A stretch of DNA of 64,000 nt from Nordella sp. HKS 07. Its GTDB lineage: Bacteria > Pseudomonadota > Alphaproteobacteria > Rhizobiales > Aestuariivirgaceae. Shown piece by piece: positions 61,975 to 64,000 of this stretch. The stretch is from positions 1,218,001 to 1,282,000 of the forward strand of contig NZ_CP049258.1 of assembly GCF_011046735.1 (NCBI RefSeq), read 5' to 3'. The position numbers and the translations under genes are program-made. The notes under the pieces are model-generated. The model had not been told where the DNA came from and did no database searches. It saw nothing but the letters and a program-made list of their open reading frames with translations. Within the stretch, counting starts at the first letter, position 1, and each line of letters starts with the position of its first letter.

Positions 61975-64000
61975 CCGCGCAATATCGTCTCGGCATCGAC
62001 GCCGGCGGCACCTTCACCGATTTCGTGATCGCCGACCGCAAGTCGGGCGCCATCAAATTGTTCAAGGCGCTCTCCACCCCGGCCAATCCGACCAAGGCCA
62101 TCGAGAACGGCCTCGCCTTGATCGCTGAGAATCTGGGCCAGTCGGCTGAGGAGATCGTCGCCAATTGCGATCTCTGCATCAACGGCACGACGGTGGGCCT
62201 CAATGCCCTCATCACCCATAAAGGCGGCAAGACCGGCCTCATCTGCACCGCCGGCCACGAGGATTCGCTCGAGATCCGCAACGGTCACAAGGAGGACGGC
62301 TACCGCTACGATCCGGAATATCCCGCCGCGACCATGCTGGTGCCGCGCTATCTGCGCAAGGGCGTCAGAGAGCGTGTGCTCGCCGACGGCTCGGTCCGCA
62401 CCCAGATGAACGAGGAGGATGTGCGCGACGCCTGCCGGCTGTTCCTCGAGGAGGGCGTAGAGACCGTCGCCATCTCCTTCGTCTGGTCGGTGCTCAACAC
62501 GGCGCATGAAAAGCGCGCCGCCGAGATCGTCCGCGAGATGATGCCTGATGTAATCCTCACCGTCGGCTGCGAGCTCTATCCGCAGATACGCGAATATACG
62601 CGCAGCTCGACGGCAGTGGCCAATGCCTATCTGGCCCCGGTGATGCGCAAATATGTGAGCGCCGTGGACCAATATTTCCGGCAGTTGGGGGCGAAGCAGC
62701 CGGTACGCTATTTCCAGTCGAATGGCGGCCTCGCCGTTGGCCAAGTCATGACCGACCGTTCCGTCTATGCCATCAATTCGGGCCCGGCCTCGGCACCTCA
62801 GGCGGGCCTCTATGTCTGCGCCCCCTTCAAGAAGAAGAATGTCATCACCGTCGATATGGGCGGCACCTCCTTCGACATCACCTTGACCAAGGACGGCCAG
62901 ACCAATCTCAACAAGAATATCGACTTCCTGCGCTACCGCATCGGCGTGCCGATGATCCAGGTCGAGACCTTGGGCGCCGGCGGCGGTTCGATCGGCTGGA
63001 TCGACTCGCTGGGCCTCCTGCAGGTCGGCCCGCAATCGGCGGGCGCCGATCCGGGGCCTGCCTGCTACGGCCAGGGCGGCATCGAGCCCACCACATCGGA
63101 CGCCAACCTGGTGCTTGGCTATCTTAATCCGGAAGGGCTGCTCGGCGGCAAGCTGCCGCTCGATCTCCACAAGGCCCGCGAGGCCTTGCGCCGGATCGCC
63201 GAGCCGCTCGGCATCAGCCCTGAGCAGGCGGCCTATGGCATGTTCACCATCGTCAACAACAACATGGTGAACGGCATCCGCCGCGTCTCGGTCGAGCGCG
63301 GCTATGACCCGCGCGATTTCGTGCTTGTCGGCGCCGGCGGCGCCACCGCCGCCCATATAACTGCACTGGCGCGCGAGATGGGCATCGACACGATCGTGCT
63401 GCCCAAGCTCGCCTCGGGCCTGTGCGCCTTCGGCCAGACGATCTCCGACGTCAAATATAATTACATGGCGACGGCGCCGGTGCGCCTCGACAATGACGCC
63501 GCCTATAAGCGCATCGACACGCTGTTCAAGGAGGTCGAGCGCAAGGGTATCCAGCATCTGGAGAAGGACGGCTTCACGAAGAAGACCATCGGCGTGAAGC
63601 GCAGCCTCGACATGCGTTATGTCGGCCAGGTGCACGAATGCACCGTCGACATCGGCACATTCGACATCAATGCCAGGAGCATCGAGAAAGTGAAGGAGGC
63701 GTTCCACAAGCGCCATGAGGAGCTCTACACCTATTCGGAGCGCCACAATGCGGTGGAGGTCGTCAATATCGAGTCGACTCTTTACGGCTATATCGACAAG
63801 CCGCGTTTGCCGAAGCTGGCCAAGGGCGCGACCGTCGCCAAGGCCTTGAAGGGTCACCGCAAGGCGATCTTCGACGCCAAGGGCAAGGGCACGAGGACAC
63901 AAGTCTATGACGGCGGCAGGCTCGGCGCCGGCGCCACCATCAAGGGGCCCGCCATCATCGAGGAGGTGACGACCACCATCGTCATCGAGCCGGGCTGGAC
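61971..64000 (+). CDS. hyuA: Hydantoinase/oxoprolinase subunit A (cut by window edge)
   Basis: About 676 codons to the end of the window from the ATG at 61971 (GAGGTGCCC upstream; ATGA overlap with hyuB). ASKHA-type ATPase: YRLGIDAGGTFTDFVIADRKSG (first phosphate loop), NGTTVGLNALITHKGGKTGLI, SGPASAPQAGLYV, VITVDMGGTSFDITLTKDG (second phosphate loop), ETLGAGGGSIGWIDSLGLLQVGPQSAGADPGPACYGQGGIEPTTSDANLVLGYL, VLVGAGGATAAHITALAREMGID. Supplies phosphate chemistry to the ring opening with HyuB. The final residues are outside the window. Confidence 0.95.
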   Translation, partial: MTAQYRLGIDAGGTFTDFVIADRKSGAIKLFKALSTPANPTKAIENGLALIAENLGQSAEEIVANCDLCINGTTVGLNALITHKGGKTGLICTAGHEDSLEIRNGHKEDGYRYDPEYPAATMLVPRYLRKGVRERVLADGSVRTQMNEEDVRDACRLFLEEGVETVAISFVWSVLNTAHEKRAAEIVREMMPDVILTVGCELYPQIREYTRSSTAVANAYLAPVMRKYVSAVDQYFRQLGAKQPVRYFQSNGGLAVGQVMTDRSVYAINSGPASAPQAGLYVCAPFKKKNVITVDMGGTSFDITLTKDGQTNLNKNIDFLRYRIGVPMIQVETLGAGGGSIGWIDSLGLLQVGPQSAGADPGPACYGQGGIEPTTSDANLVLGYLNPEGLLGGKLPLDLHKAREALRRIAEPLGISPEQAAYGMFTIVNNNMVNGIRRVSVERGYDPRDFVLVGAGGATAAHITALAREMGIDTIVLPKLASGLCAFGQTISDVKYNYMATAPVRLDNDAAYKRIDTLFKEVERKGIQHLEKDGFTKKTIGVKRSLDMRYVGQVHECTVDIGTFDINARSIEKVKEAFHKRHEELYTYSERHNAVEVVNIESTLYGYIDKPRLPKLAKGATVAKALKGHRKAIFDAKGKGTRTQVYDGGRLGAGATIKGPAIIEEVTTTIVIEPGW

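Overview
The window is GC-rich and coding-dense. Gene content (a 180-kDa-class NAD-glutamate dehydrogenase, a liu-type leucine/valine catabolic operon, Pxp/Hyu oxoproline-hydantoin genes, paralogous autotransporters ending in W) suggests a soil or plant-associated alphaproteobacterium, probably Hyphomicrobiales (Rhizobiales). This is inferred from gene content; no rRNA or tRNA gene was seen.

Layout. 1-2957: the start of an NAD-glutamate dehydrogenase gene (cut by the window edge), a small lipoprotein and an orphan LivH-type permease. 3007-18206: an accessory strip of one-component regulators (CGNR, WYL, LuxR-HTH, TetR, ArsR, MarR, ECF sigma, HxlR), most beside a small enzyme gene and several with a visible palindromic operator. 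It includes a broken macro-domain/alpha-beta-hydrolase gene (7937-9203) and an ECF42-like sigma factor with two DGPF/YCII proteins, a VOC protein, DUF1428, an SDR and an MFS exporter. 18208-28189: a minus-strand operon for leucine and valine catabolism (acyl-CoA synthetase, Ivd, MccB, MccA, isobutyryl-CoA dehydrogenase-like protein, 3-hydroxyisobutyryl-CoA hydrolase-like protein, MmsB). 28689-30284: a ureohydrolase and an orphan DUF5681 protein.

30609-53079 is the most unusual part: five large paralogous type Va autotransporters on the minus strand, with a TIGR03032/DUF4915-like gene inserted among them and a secreted FecR-domain protein in tandem with the fifth. Two of the five (30609-33763 and 42139-46946) each carry one single-base frameshift. 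Upstream of the first four lies an inverted repeat GTGGC-N6-GCCAC (a degenerate version precedes fecR). In three of them it is centred about 80 bp before a predicted promoter TTGC(A/G)(G/A)-N16-TA(A/G)T(T/C)(T/C), which suggests co-ordinate control by one activator.

53216-64000: a LysR regulator divergent from pxpA-accB-accC-pxpB-pxpC, which looks like a split biotin-dependent amide carboxylase/5-oxoprolinase, then an AraC regulator divergent from hyuB-hyuA (the latter cut by the window edge). Three families of GC-rich palindromic intergenic repeats recur across the window, including inside the mcc and pxp operons.
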